A stretch of DNA of 64,000 bases, from assembly GCA_021234535.1 (NCBI GenBank), contig CM037836.1:25658769-25722768 (forward strand). The letters run 5' to 3'. This document shows, piece by piece, positions 21,600 through 33,600 of the stretch. The translations under genes were made by a program, and so were the position numbers. Origin of the DNA: Stichopus chloronotus (lineage: Eukaryota; Echinodermata; Holothuroidea; Aspidochirotida; Stichopodidae). Numbering within the stretch: position 1 is the stretch's first letter; every line of letters begins with the position of its first letter. The notes below the pieces were generated by a model that was not told the origin of the DNA, ran no database searches, and saw only the letters and a list, made by a program, of their open reading frames with translations.

Positions 21600-23060
21600 A
21601 AGTGTTGCAGATCATAGCATCACAGATGAAACATTTTTGTTTCCATTTTTTAGATTTAAATGACAATATTTCACTATATTTAAACGAATTGGAAACTGAC
21701 ATCCTTAAATATGAGACCTCCTTCTCCTCCCATGGACATAATACTATACATCAAATGCCTAAAATTTACACCCCGTGTTCCCATATTCTTAGTTTTTGAT
21801 GAACTTCATAATTATAGGTTATTTCCCAATCGCCCTTCAGGAATTCCGCCAAAATGGTATTACTTTCAAATCAGTAAGTCAGTAAAGATCGCACTAAAAA
21901 ACACAACTTCTAGTCTACCCCCCTCCTCCCTCAGCTCTGGTAAAAACAAAATCGAAAGAATAATCGACAATCGCACAAGGACCCACTTGGAACAAAACAT
22001 TCACTTTTTTCGGCAAGGTAAATCCAACATAAGTCAGACTATGTAGCTCATCAAATATTCTTCTACAACTGCTTTCTTCCTAGATGTCGAAAAAAGCTTT
22101 CAATAAAGCGTTGTACACCGGTATCAGATACAAAATGTCCAAAATTCAACCTACGATTTAACCAGATTCTTGTCTTCCTTTTTCCCCAACCGCGAAATCC
22201 GAATTCACTGCAAACACTATCTGAGCGATACCCTTAACGCAGGCTTCCCTGTAACATGAATATTCTCCAGGCTACAAACTGCAAATTCAGTCAGTATACC
22301 GATAATAATGATATATGACGCATCATAAGAAAAAAAAAAACACTACACCGAGATTAACCTAAAAAACAATTTCTTACCTTGAAAGCTGGTGCTTCATGAA
22401 ACTGACTTCTCGAAATTGATATTTCTTAATATAGTGTTTATTATACTCCCCTTTTTTTATATACTCTTTCTTTTCTAAAGGCAAAACAACGTGCATTTGC
22501 GTCCAAAGTCTTTGTAATGCTTTTGTAGAGCCTTTACCAGTGCAGCTTTCCTTTGTGTCACTTCCGAAAACAAACTTTAACTTTAAACGTCGATGCACTA
22601 AAACTACCATTCCGTTGCTCGATGGGCACAACTGCAATACCTACATCGCCTCTCTTTTAACTCCGATGTTCCGTCTGATATCCTCGTCAAGACTGACTAC
22701 ACAAAAATGAAGAAAAAAGTCTGCCCAGTCCACTATGGTAGAATTTCTCTTACCACTATAGCTGACGCTAAGTAACAACTTCTAAATTATTTAGCTTTCG
22801 TACTGTTGTAACCCATATCGACTTGCCCTTAAAATTCCTGTTTACCTTAGTAGCTCTCGTACTTTCAATTCTGACAACACAATAAACGATTTTACATTTT
22901 TTAAGGGACTTCAACATGAAACTTTACAAGGATAACAACAACTCGGCTGTAGGTAGTAGATCTGAACGTCAGCTGGTAAAATGCTAAACCGCTACGACGC
23001 ATTCCCCAAACGTCGCAGAAACTCTTCTCGTCCTAATCCGCATTCCTTTCTAGTCTCACT
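21600..23060 (+). pseudogene. Jockey-type LINE reverse transcriptase remnant
   Basis: Conserved reverse-transcriptase segments appear in order but in shifting frames. ERIIDNRTRTHLEQN with FRQGKSNISQTM (about 21955-22041) is the start of the fingers domain. TAFLDVEKSF (about 22068-22100) is the F-D motif, followed by NKALYTGIRYKM in another frame, then LSSFFPNREIRIHCKHYLSD and TLNAGFPVT (about 22170-22257). Stops and frameshifts make it inactive. The YADD motif was not found downstream. Weak resemblance to the polyprotein C-terminus (LNRYDAFPKRRRNS) occurs near 22983-23030. Family assignment rests on motif style only. Confidence 0.65.
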
Positions 23061-23650
23061 TCCACTATCTTACAGATGAATTGTTACAGCTTTTTTAAAG
23101 AATGCAGTGTGATTGTAGACAATCCTCATTTGAATGGATAATCCTAAGGATAGTTTTGCTTCAAAAAGAAAAGAAGGTCACACGTTGCTCATCCACACAC
23201 TCTTGCAGGACATTTCGTGAGGTTGATCTGGGGTGAATCTCTAACATTATACATATGCATCTAACTATGAGTACCCTGTTCTTAAAGTCCATCTGATATA
23301 CATCTAGATAAGAGCTGGCCTTTATTCAAAATTTGCAGAGTGAAACTCGGAACAAAAATCAGTTAGAATTTTGCTGACATCTGTTACCGTTTTTGACATA
23401 CCCTTTTTCAAAGTTAGATGAAAAATATATGATGATAACGTGGGGTAGCGCGCAGTGTCTGTATTTTTGGTGAACATTTTCATATTTTGCAACTATGGAA
23501 AGACGGAAACACATGCTACCAAACAAAACAAATCACACATAAAGAATATCCTTGAAATAAGGGATAACATCAGACATATGATGCGAGTCCTTGCCCTGAT
23601 GTCATATATTTGCATACATAGACAATGCTCATTTACGATGCAGTTATGGG

Positions 23651-23886
23651 ACGGGAATTCTGTTTCTGTAAAATCGTCCAATATTCTATAAGATTTAATG
23701 ATATTTTTAAGGCTCATAATGACTGATACAGATATAATATCTAATATCAATACTAATACATGGTAAAATGTATTTTTAATATCTCACAACAGTTGTTCCT
23801 TTTTTTTGGGGGGGGGGGGGATGAAGCAATTACAACTACTAGTTCAGTTGGAGTACCCATTAGTCTAGAGATAGAAAACAAGCTAA
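23651..23886 (+). repeat. Left arm of a ~235-bp inverted repeat around the Penelope-like remnant
   Basis: Matched by the reverse complement of 25304-25537. Shared blocks include GGAATTCTGT-TCTGTAAAAT, ATGTATTTTT, CTCACAACAGTTGT, GAAC-AATTACAAC and TAGTCTAGAGATAGAAAACA. A run of 12 G interrupts this arm near 23809. The word CTAATCTAGAGATAGAA is locally triplicated at its inner end. Confidence 0.75.
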
Positions 23887-23967
23887 TCTAGAGATAGAAG
23901 GCTAATCTAGAGATGGAAAATTGCGTACCTGGCATCTCCTCTTCGCACAAGGGGTGTTGCCAATTAA

Positions 23968-24469
23968 TTGGGGGCTGGGGTCGAGGAGTTTGCTCTTAAC
24001 AAGCAGACTGCGCAGATTGGGGGATTGGCGTCTGGCTACAACCATCGGAGAATTGAAAATATTCTTGAAGTAGGTGGATTTATGGATTCTAGTACACCAC
24101 TTTTTGTTAAAGGTAGTAAGATTTATCCAGGCCCCTTCAATTGTGACAGCCCCAATGTTATCTATCTCTTAAGTTGTGCTCTTTGTCCCTCACTTTTTTT
24201 ACATTGGCCAAACAGATAAGGCATTTCGTCGTAGATTTAATAACCACAAAAGTAGCATTAAGCTGAACAAGTCCGGATTCCCAGTGGCAGAGTATTTCCC
24301 TTCTAAGAATCATACCCTCTTCGATCTTAAGTTTTCAATAATAGAAGGCAACATTAAAACCCCTGCCAAAAGACTACTAAGAGAGGCTGAGCTTATAATA
24401 TCTCTTGGCACTAACAAAGGCGACTCCCTCAACAAACACATCTTTTCTCTCCGGTCTTCAGTATTTTAA
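23968..24469 (+). pseudogene. Penelope-like retroelement remnant (GIY-YIG endonuclease domain)
   Basis: The first frame reads GPFNCDSPNVIYLLSCALCPS; a frameshift in a run of T near 24190 leads to FYIGQTDKAFRRRFNNHKSS, AEYFPSKNHTLFDLKFSIIEG and RLLREAELIISLGTNKGDSLN. Known for the family: this is the pattern of the C-terminal GIY-YIG nuclease of Penelope-like elements, namely VIYL-C--C, YIGQT, RFNNHKS, H and E-LI--LGT---GLN. The reverse transcriptase was not found, so only the 3' end survives. It lies between the inverted arms 23651-23886 and 25304-25537. Confidence 0.75.
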
Positions 24470-24532
24470 GTGGTTCAAGTGTATGTTTGTGTTCTGTGCA
24501 ATGTAGTAACTTTATTCAGTTCTTGACTCCAT

Positions 24533-24558
24533 CTGAAGAAGGACGAAGCAGTCCGAAA
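24533..24558 (+). ncRNA. Hammerhead-ribozyme-like core motif 1
   Basis: CTGAAGA (24533-24539), one extra A, stem GGAC/GTCC around GAAGCA, then GAAA (24555-24558). It fits CUGANGA-stem II-GAAA except for the unpaired A. It lies 64 bp after the Penelope-like frame ends. Hammerhead ribozymes are known in the terminal repeats of Penelope-like elements. Helices I and III and the cleavage site were not resolved, so activity is doubtful. Confidence 0.4.
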
Positions 24559-24668
24559 TATTATGGATATGGTAAATTTGTTGGTTATTTACAAGGCATC
24601 ACTGTACTCTTCCGTCTTTTGTATTCATCTTCTATCAGTATACCAACCCGTGGATCACTCCAATAAGG

Positions 24669-24711
24669 GTATATATATATATATACATACATACATACAT
24701 ACATACATACA

Positions 24712-24742
<31 letters not shown>
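24669..24742. repeat. (TA)n followed by (CATA)n microsatellite
   Basis: TA repeats run from about 24669 to 24684, then about 14 units of ACAT. It lies inside the inverted-repeat element and just downstream of the hammerhead-like motif. Confidence 0.95.
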
Positions 24743-25303
24743 CGCCTATGGACATGACACCTAATACCCCTTGACAGGCTGATCAACAAGGCCTAGACAT
24801 TGGATTGACACAGCTAAATTACTTTACGAGAACGATGTTTAATTGACCATGTAGATTATCACAGCATGAGGTGATAAAACTGACCTAAGGCGTTGAAAAT
24901 TTGCAACAAGTTGAACCTCAGTAGAACAAAAGAAGAGTGAAGTTGAACTGAATCCCATTTTGACGTACGAGTAACGGCATGTATATACGTACTTTCGCTA
25001 TGTGATAGTGGCGCCCCGTTTGATAAGTGTCGTGCACTTATAGATTTTAATCCGCTACTCCAGACAAATCTAACCCCCTTGGCAAGATCTTTTGCACGGT
25101 CAAGTGAAAATATTGACCCTATAAGGAATCGTCGCAAGATTCTCGCAATAAATTCTGATGACATTAGCGTGAGACTTTTGGGATGTGATAAATTCCTCCA
25201 GCCGTGCTTATGGACTGTGCTGATTAATGAGTTTCTGGTGGCATTGATTCTGGACAGCCTGGGATGAAACTGGTGTTTTTCTGATCAATTTGATTCCTTA
25301 CTC

Positions 25304-25537
25304 AGCTTGTTTTCTATCTCTAGACTAATGGGTATACTCCGACTGAACTGGTTGTTGTAATTGCTCTGTCCTCATTAAAAGAAGGAACAAATGTTGTGAG
25401 ATATGAAAAAATACAACTGTTGTGAGGTAAGGAAAAATACATTTTGCGATATATTGTCTGTATTATTATTACGAACCTAAAAAATATCGTTAAATTCTTT
25501 AGAACATTGGAAAATTTTACAGACACAGAATTCCTGT
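25304..25537 (-). repeat. Right arm of the inverted repeat around the Penelope-like remnant
   Basis: Reverse complement of 23651-23886 with moderate divergence; it contains a duplicated TGTTGTGAG-TA block. Together the arms bound about 1.9 kb, including the GIY-YIG remnant. Penelope-like elements are known to carry pseudo-LTRs that can be inverted, which may explain the arms. Confidence 0.75.
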
Positions 25538-25675
25538 CTTGTTTTTTTTATATGAACAATTTTCAATAAAAGGTCCTCCTTTTTTTGGAATACAAACACA
25601 GGGAGAAAAGACTGAAATCTTGCACCATTTGGCATCTACAACCTGTAAAAAAAATTGATGACCTATAACAAAATA

Positions 25676-26398
25676 AAAATAAAGAAAGATGTCAAGTAAT
25701 CCAACTGTTTTAACACTTTGATCTTAACTAGTCTAAGTGATGAAGAACTACCTTACGTAATAATTAGGTATGTATACTCCTGTGGCCTACCATAAAGTCT
25801 GCCCAGAGTAATACATGTCACACAAAGTGTGAGACTAATGATCAATAATCAATACTGCTATTGGTTGGTAAGCCTATTTGTCCGTGATAAAGATATACTG
25901 GTATCCATGAAAACGTATCTTAATAAACTACCTGTATCTATTGCAAACTCAGGATGGGCTCTTGCCCCACTCAGGAAGGACACCCACACTGCTACTGCAT
26001 GACGTGTTGATAGGGTTGATGGTTGACTTTAAGTCCTGGTCCATCTAAATATACCAATTTGAAAATAATGAGACTAAAAGCTCTTCACTTTGTAATTTAC
26101 AAATAATAAATTTTCATGAGAACAATAGTGAGTCTGTGAATGATAATTTTGTGAACTGAAAAACTAAACGTCAATTCAAATCAACAATATAGAAAGGCAA
26201 GTTGCATACAACATTAAATCTCTCTTGAAGCTATAATGTACCACTACATGAATGAGGACCAGTATCCCCTGATAAATTTTGAAAATTCGCTCCGAAATCA
26301 ATGAAACGCAACATCTACCATACACCATATGCGTATTGTCCAACTCAAAAGTCAACACATATTGCCGGGATTACTGTGCAGCCTGACTAGTATTATTG

Positions 26399-26435
<37 letters not shown>

Positions 26436-26568
26436 TTAGTCGCAGTTTCCGTTGCGTTTCAGTGTCTATGGGCTATGTGCACTGAGACATCATGATATAA
26501 ATATTTAAAATAACGTAACACTCATTCATATGAAGCGGTTGCGAAAGGGTTCTAGTTTATCACTTCCC
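25676..26568 (-). repeat. Long dispersed repeat, copy B of an inverted pair
   Basis: Reverse-complement copy of 13515-14322, lengthened by a (CA)16 microsatellite at 26402-26433 and flanking sequence. It begins with an A-rich stretch that matches the T-rich end of copy A. Confidence 0.75.
26402..26433. repeat. (CA)n microsatellite
   Basis: Uninterrupted AC/CA dinucleotide run of about 32 bp within copy B of the long dispersed repeat. Confidence 0.97.
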
Positions 26569-26574
26569 AGTGGA

Positions 26575-27025
26575 TTATCGGTTCACAAAATCAGGTTTAT
26601 CGATGTCAAATGCCTTGGTTTCTCCCTGAAGAAGTCGATAAACCTATTTCATCAATTTGAGTAACCTGTTCTATTAATTTTTAAACTTTTTCTTAAATGA
26701 TAGCTGATGTAAACTTGGATTTTCTAATTATTGATCATCGAGGTTGAAATGACAAACCTGGTTTTTCAGTCTAAAGGACAGGTTTCTCGATTTGATAAAC
26801 GGTTTACTGCTACAAGCCAAGTGCCCAGTAAGTTGAGAAACTTGGCTTATCGGTTGATAAACCAGGTCTATCAACTGACAAATCAGCTTTATTGAATCAC
26901 TGAGCATTCGCCGTCGATAAACTTGGCTTCATTTTCGTCCGATAAACTTGGTTATTCGATTTGAAAAGCCAGGTCTATCACATTGGTGATAAACGTGGTT
27001 TATCGAATTGATAAACCAGATTTAG
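26575..27025. repeat. Cluster of GATAAAC/GTTTATC motifs
   Basis: At least six GATAAAC words and two GTTTATC words, plus close variants such as GGCTTATCGG and GGTCTATCA, occur in about 450 bp. They often pair as inverted half-sites; GTGGTTTATCGAATTGATAA at 26996-27015 is the clearest pair. It is either a degenerate short-unit repeat or an accidental binding-site cluster. No gene is adjacent. Confidence 0.6.
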
Positions 27026-27029
27026 CAAG

Positions 27030-30000
27030 ATATGCACTTCCCCCGACAAAAGCAAACATAAATGTACTTTATTACATACATAAAGTGGACCTACTGTCTG
27101 ACCCAATGTATAAGATGCAGTTGCCGTCATTGGTATTTTTATGATACATAAGATATATTCTCTTTGAAATAAACAATTAAATATTATCCGTGTGCCTTTC
27201 CAGCTGAAAAAGTCGGTCAGCTTTTCGTGTACCTATAGCACCAGGCTGTACTGCGTCAGTAACAGTGCTTGACGTTTACACTGATCCTAACTCTCACCTT
27301 GACAATTCCCATTGGACAATTACCAGGCGGATAACTGCCCCAATCAATTGCCCTCGGACACTGGATACATAGCAACCCTGCCCTCGGGTAATTTCCCACC
27401 CAGATATCCCCCCCCCCACACCGGACAATTCCTCCGCAGAATTGCCACTCAAACAATTTTCCCTGGATAAGTGGCGATTGAAAAGTCTTTAAAAAATGCA
27501 TCTGTTCAGTGACATGGTCAAGAGAACTTCAGAAATGTCGAAATTTGGACTATATAAGGTCAAAAATTCGACATTTTGATTGATCATTTTGCCCAGTTGC
27601 TCCGTCTGAAAGAAACCGAATTTTGACAGAAAGTGATATTTAGATTTTGTTCCGTAAAAAGTCGTAATTTTTGACACTTTATTAAAATAGTCGACCTTTA
27701 AGAGAATTTCGTACGATGTCCACTGACAAACGAGCGTATTTTCTGATAGATTTCCCACAAGAATATATAGTTCCTACAATTTTTAACCCTTCACATTCCC
27801 TAGTCTATGGGTACTCTTCTTTAATATGAGGGTGCATTTTTTTACCTCTTTTCTTTTTGAGATTCATCGGGTGGGAGTGGGGGTAAGGGCAGGGTAAGTA
27901 ACAAATCTAAATCATCCCATGGGCGGCCGGGTAAAAGCTATAATGTACCACATGGAGTCGCCTGCTTGAACTTTTTTTTTTTTTGTACAGGAAAAAGTAC
28001 TGTCGAGCCTATCGGTACTGAGTAGAGAAGTTCGTCAGACCCAACAAGTACCGTAACTGCCCAAATATTGTCTAGATTGTGAATACCTTTTAGGAGGCTC
28101 TTAAGATTCAGGAAACAGTGATATACTTTTGTGTTTAAACTTCCTTTGTGGAATGAATCAACCAATATCATACAGACAGTATTTTGTATTGTTTGGATTG
28201 CCCATAACCATTTACTTTTGAAGAAATACCTATTTACTATTAAAGGAGTAAACATGCCCGACATATCAATATAATAAGGCCGGCTATAGACTTTAATTGC
28301 CACTTTGGCAATATCCTTTATGCTCCCATTTTTATTTCTCATGCGGGTTTACACGAGCAGATATGCACCAAGCCAAAACAATCAGATACACACTCAAGAT
28401 TACTTCATAGACACTGCGTTGTGTATTGTGACCTTCATTTCGAAATTTATTTTCTATGGATTACGTCTATAGGTATCACCAAAATATAGCACAAAAGAGA
28501 GACACGAGACCAATTATTACTGCAAAGTTCCATAGATTTTAGTAAATGTTTGAATAATTTATGGTACCGATGTTCGTTAAGTGATCGATTTTTATGATAC
28601 TCCCAGCATACAACAAGCATACTGACAAGCAGGCATACACCAGTCTAGTGAAAAAGCAGATGTACACCAAGCATAAACAATCAGATATACCTAAGCAACT
28701 ACGTTACATTTAAGATGTCTCCTCCATAATTACTGAAGAAAAAAAAAACGTGCTGGCTATCTTTCCATAACTGTCTTTAAAAACGTAAAAGAAAACATTT
28801 GGTTAAAACTCCCTAAAAAAAAAAACCCTGTAAAGTGCCATTTTGGTGTCTCGGTAGCTTTTCCCAGCTGAAACATTTGCCCCCCCCCCCCTCTCATCAG
28901 TGAAAAAGTCTGCTTACGTCATTACTTGGACTGTTATTCGAAACATAGCTGTACACAAAATACATGTTTGACGAGAACAATGTGAATCAGGTTGTCTTAA
29001 GTTAGTCAAATAGTAGATGAACCTGCATTCAAAAATGATTATAATAAACAGTTTATTTGAAATCTTTTGGTGTACTGAAATGTACGTCGTATAAGGATTG
29101 AATCGTGATATACCGTCCTGCACCGAACCTCGTTATTTTTACTTCTTTAATACACTCTCCAGTAATACGCCTTGTGACTTTGTATGTCAAAACTCACATA
29201 TTGCTGGTGAGTACACCAGCAAAAATGACTTTCCATCCCTACTTCGTAGGGCCAACGAGAACGAATGACAATGCTCGGCATCGCAAGACCCGACTTCCAT
29301 CTTCAAAACACTGAGGAGGAGGCCTCTTGTTTAGTCAGATTGTTGTAGCCGACGTACTCCTTCTATTTTGTGTTTAACGTTTTGAATCAAGCTTTTTCTT
29401 CCCAAAATATGACCTTATATGATCCATTACACTTTACATCTTTTACAATGCTGAAGGGAAAACAACTGGTTTCATTTGAAACTATTTTTTTTCTTCCTTT
29501 TGTTTACAAAGGACTAGCCGTTAGTAAATTTAATGTTTTGTCAAATTGTTCCTCAAGCAGAGTTCTTTATATTTATAAATTCTAATAACAGATGCTTGTT
29601 TCTCAATATTGATGAAGATATCGACAGACTGAAGTTAAATGATTGTTCCTTCAAGGTGAAAATTCAAACCAGGGTATTTGTCGCTGGTGTAGGTTTCGTC
29701 TCAATCCTACCCCCACTGAGAAAATTCCCCAAACGCTGATTTTTGTTCTTCTTGTTTTATTGTACTTTTTTGTTTTGATTCTTTTTTATGTTTGTTTTTA
29801 CATCATTGCCATGAAAAGTTGCTGGATCCAGATCAAACAAGAAAGCACCCTGGATCAAAGCAGGTGGTGCGTAAACCAGACCATTTATCATCGTGAAAAA
29901 CATGAATCATTTGCAGATCATGCACAGTATACGAGGAATGAATAAGGGATATATACCTTTTATAATGGCATGTATAATTGTTATAACTGAGGGAGGAGAC

Positions 30001-30180
30001 GGGAGGAGAAAATGAAGTCACCCGTAACTGAATTAATATACCCCTATGCTAATGCATAAATGGCTCTTTTTTGTTTCGATGATAGTACGTCGTTACCTTT
30101 GTAATCATGCATACATGTGTGTTTATGTATGTGTGTGTGTGCGTGTATGTGTGTGGTGTGTATTTATGTGTGTCCGTGAT
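27030..30180. other. Non-coding stretch with one unassigned open frame
   Basis: The only long frame is 134 codons at 27938-28342 (minus). It starts with a true ATG but has no domain that can be recognised, and it is Lys/Ile/Val-rich. C runs occur at 27409-27418 and 28879-28890. A T-rich LINE-like stretch lies near 29740-29800, and a TG-rich simple repeat at 30115-30176. Confidence 0.35.
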
Positions 30181-30186
30181 GCCCTA

Positions 30187-30680
30187 CTTGTAAACGCGAT
30201 ATCTCAAGAAGAAGCTTGGAAAGATCTCATATTTGGTATGTTCGTGTACTACATTAAATAGAAGAACCCTATTAACTTTGGTGGAGGTCAAAGGTCATTT
30301 GGGGTCAACAGAGGTCAAATTTGGACAACCTTGTACACACAATATCTCGAAAAAGGGAGAGCTTGGACATATCCCATATTTGGTGTGTAGGTGTACCACA
30401 TTGAGTAAAAAAGAACTGTTGTTTTTGTGGAGGTCAAAGGTCGTTTGGGGTCACCAGGAGTCAAATTGTTAGAAACATTGTAAACACGACATCTCAAGGG
30501 CAGCTTGGACAATTATCATATGTCGCATGTAGATTAACCACATTAAGAAAACCACATTAAGAACAAAAACTCTACTGATTTTGGTGGAGGTCAAAGGTGA
30601 TTTGTGTCATCATGTGTCAAATTGTAAAAACCTTGTAAACACGATATCTGCAGAGAGGAAACTTGCACAGGACTCATACT
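30187..30680. repeat. Satellite-like tandem repeat (~150 bp unit) with DR1 motifs
   Basis: Three units plus a partial one. Unit starts are marked by TTGTAAACACGATATCTC-like words near 30188, 30330, 30477 and 30632. Each unit contains GGTGGAGGTCAAAGGTCATTT or a close variant. The word AGGTCAAAGGTCA at 30285-30297 is a perfect direct repeat of AGGTCA spaced by one base (DR1); 30431-30443 and 30588-30600 each differ by one base. DR1 is the known site of HNF4, RXR and COUP-TF type nuclear receptors. Whether these copies are bound is unknown. Confidence 0.8.
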
Positions 30681-33600
30681 TTGTTTGCTTCTATTTTAAT
30701 TACAAAATACCAGCCAACAAAATCAAGACTATGTATATTTCCTACCCATGGTACATATAGGACGGTCGACTTGTTGCTATGGACATCCACCAAGGCGTCA
30801 CTAGCACTCTGCAGATTAACGCACCAGCTGACACCTCTGTTATGCTGCCATTTATGCGTACATGCTGTACATCGATGTGGAAAAACCAGCTTGTGCACAC
30901 GCGCGCTGTAGCTACAGTAGCACGAGAGCGCCACCATATCCTGTGCATGTCTATGTAAATCATACAGCACTGTGACTGCTATATGTAAACGTCCATCGGG
31001 AACCTCCATTGACGCAAAAACTGAGACTGTTTACCGTGGAACTATTTGGACTTACAAAACCTGTTTTACTTTGTGGAATGAGCTCAGCTTTCGGAATCAT
31101 TATTCAAAAACTTTCTGGTACGCTGCCTTTCAACTGATTGTGGCGCTCTGCTAAGTCTCCCTACAATCATCCCATTATTCACAACTCTGAGTGCTCAACT
31201 TCGGTGCCACGCTGTAACTTTGTTTTAAACGATCTGCCATGATTTCTTTTTGTGGCCACCTCATAACCAAGGGCGGATTTAGGGGAGGCCGAGGGGATTC
31301 GAGAAATGCTGAATTTTTTTTCCAACTTCATAAAAAGTACAAAACTCTGTCCAATTAGAGGTCTAGGCCTATGGATGTGTCAGTGAAACTCTGTTAATAG
31401 TATTGTCGACCTCAAAATTATAGTTAGCCCTTGAAGAGTTATTCAATTATGTTACTCAGAATTTTGACACCTTGAAAATATTATGGCTCATATGGACCAC
31501 AGCATAACTTAGGCCAACTCCGGAAATTATCAGGAGTATTATCATCTGTGGTTACTGATGAGCACTACAATGAAATGGATCGCTAACTTAAATCTATTCA
31601 GTGTCAGGATAACCAGACCCACAGAAAACTGCTTTCTGCTATTGACTTGAGTGTTACAATGGAATATAAATAATATATAGTTTTAAAAATGGCTGGTGTT
31701 CATGGGACATGAACACGGGATGAAGTATGAAACGTACTGGAATTTTCAAGAAACTTACAAATTAAAAAAAGCATGACATTACTTCAAATACATTTAAATT
31801 TGTACAGTTTTATCGGCTTTTCAACATCAGTTCGAGAACACATCCCTTTTAAAATAGACCGGAAACTAAAACATAAAATTATTTTTAATTTTTGTTTGTC
31901 TGCTCGATACTTTTGTTTTATAATCAGTCAGCAACGGAAGAGGAAAAGTGGCTATTGTTATTAAAACTTGCTTTAGGAAATGCGTAAATTACTTGGATAC
32001 CATGACATCACAAGTGACACCTTACATAAAACAAAGCCACCGTCTTACAATGCATTCTCATCGCTGCTTCAATTCATTTTATTCTTACTTAGTTACCCAA
32101 TGTACGTAAATTTGCAAAGGTCATTCATATGTTAATTAATCACCACGGAGCTGACATTTTGCGAATTGTTCAAGAAATGAAATCAGTGAAAAATACGTCT
32201 GCGATTTAAAGTGGCACATTGAAATGATTTGTGAGGATTTTAAAGGGTACAACCATCTTGGAATTGGTTATAATAAGCATAGCAAGTCAAGTTTCATATC
32301 AATGGTACTTGCAAATGAATGAGGTACTCTCAACAAGACGAAATCGTGGCGACTTATATGTATTCCTATGCTTAAAATGAAGTTGCAGTATGATACGGAA
32401 ACAGATTGTTCCCACTGCAGTTGTACACCCAGACGTTTGTACTATGGGTGGTACTGTAATTGTGTGAAAAACTGTAGATCAGTAGTTTTCAAAATACGTG
32501 GTATACCTACCGCTCCCTAGAGGCGTTGAGAAAATACAGGTGGGCACTATAGAGTGCCCACCTGCGGGGATGGGGAATGGGGAGTTTGCACTGGTTTGGG
32601 GTCCTGTGCGATCAAAACACATACCGGTAACTGTAGCAACAATAAAAAGGCATTCAGGGGTCTGTTCTGCAATAATTCTTCCCCTCTTTTTCTTTCCTTG
32701 ACTCTACTCACCCCCTCGCCTATGAATTTTGCGACCCAAATTATCCAAAAATGGTATTAGACATTTAATAACCTCACCCTTAGATCGAATGTCTTCTGCA
32801 TTTTTATTATACTGTAGGTCTGTTGTTTATTGCAGGTTTTTGTTTGTCTTCCAGACAGAAAAGTTAGCAGTTGATTTGATCGTCCGACTATGAATGGTAG
32901 GACGAGGGGAGGGGGGGGGGGCAGTTCAAGGTATCGGAACGGATGATAATCTCAATAAAAAAGGAACACGGGAACAGCTGCTTTAACGTACCCCACTCTA
33001 AACACTATAAGAGTTGAATCCTCTCTAAACACTAAGTAGAGCTTCACCACATTGGGGCAGAGCCTACCAGACCATTTTCTTGGATTTGAACAATAAGCAC
33101 GTTAACATTATTGAAAGTTATTGGCTATACAAACATGTCAAAGAATTTTGTAAATTTTCTGATTTTTAGGTTGTATTGGCAATGAAAAGTTACGAAGTAG
33201 TGTTACAACCGATAATGTAAAAATCAACCGATATAATGTAAAAACGACCGCTAATGTAACATATTTTACGGATGATCTAGTGATGTTTAGACTGGCTTGG
33301 TGGGAAATCTTCCGCCCATTTCGTCATGTATTCTCATCGCCCTATTTGTTCTTTAATCTTTTTTCCTCACAAACACTACAATGTAAGTGCTTTCATCCGT
33401 AATGTAGTCTTCTTTGTCACAATAAACATTCTTTTCAGCAATGATTCTTTTCTCACAATAACTACTCTGTAAAAGGTCTTTCTCCAGTACGTTTTCGTCT
33501 ACTTTCTTTTTCACAATGACTGTATTGAAGTAATGGCCTCTTCCCTGTATAAATGTGTTCATGACGTTTCACTGTTAATCTTTACAAGATCTTTTCCTCG

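Noticed and set aside
27938..28342. 134-codon minus-strand frame with a true ATG
   Set aside because: No domain or transposon signature was recognised and it has no neighbours; length alone is weak evidence in AT-rich DNA of this size.
29370..29739. Possible plus-strand exon between CAAGCAG and TTCAAG|GTGAAA
   Set aside because: The splice-like ends are plausible, but the peptide matches nothing and no partner exon was found.
30674..31009. 111-codon minus-strand frame
   Set aside because: It lies beside the DR1 satellite, overlaps other frames and has no recognisable protein signature.
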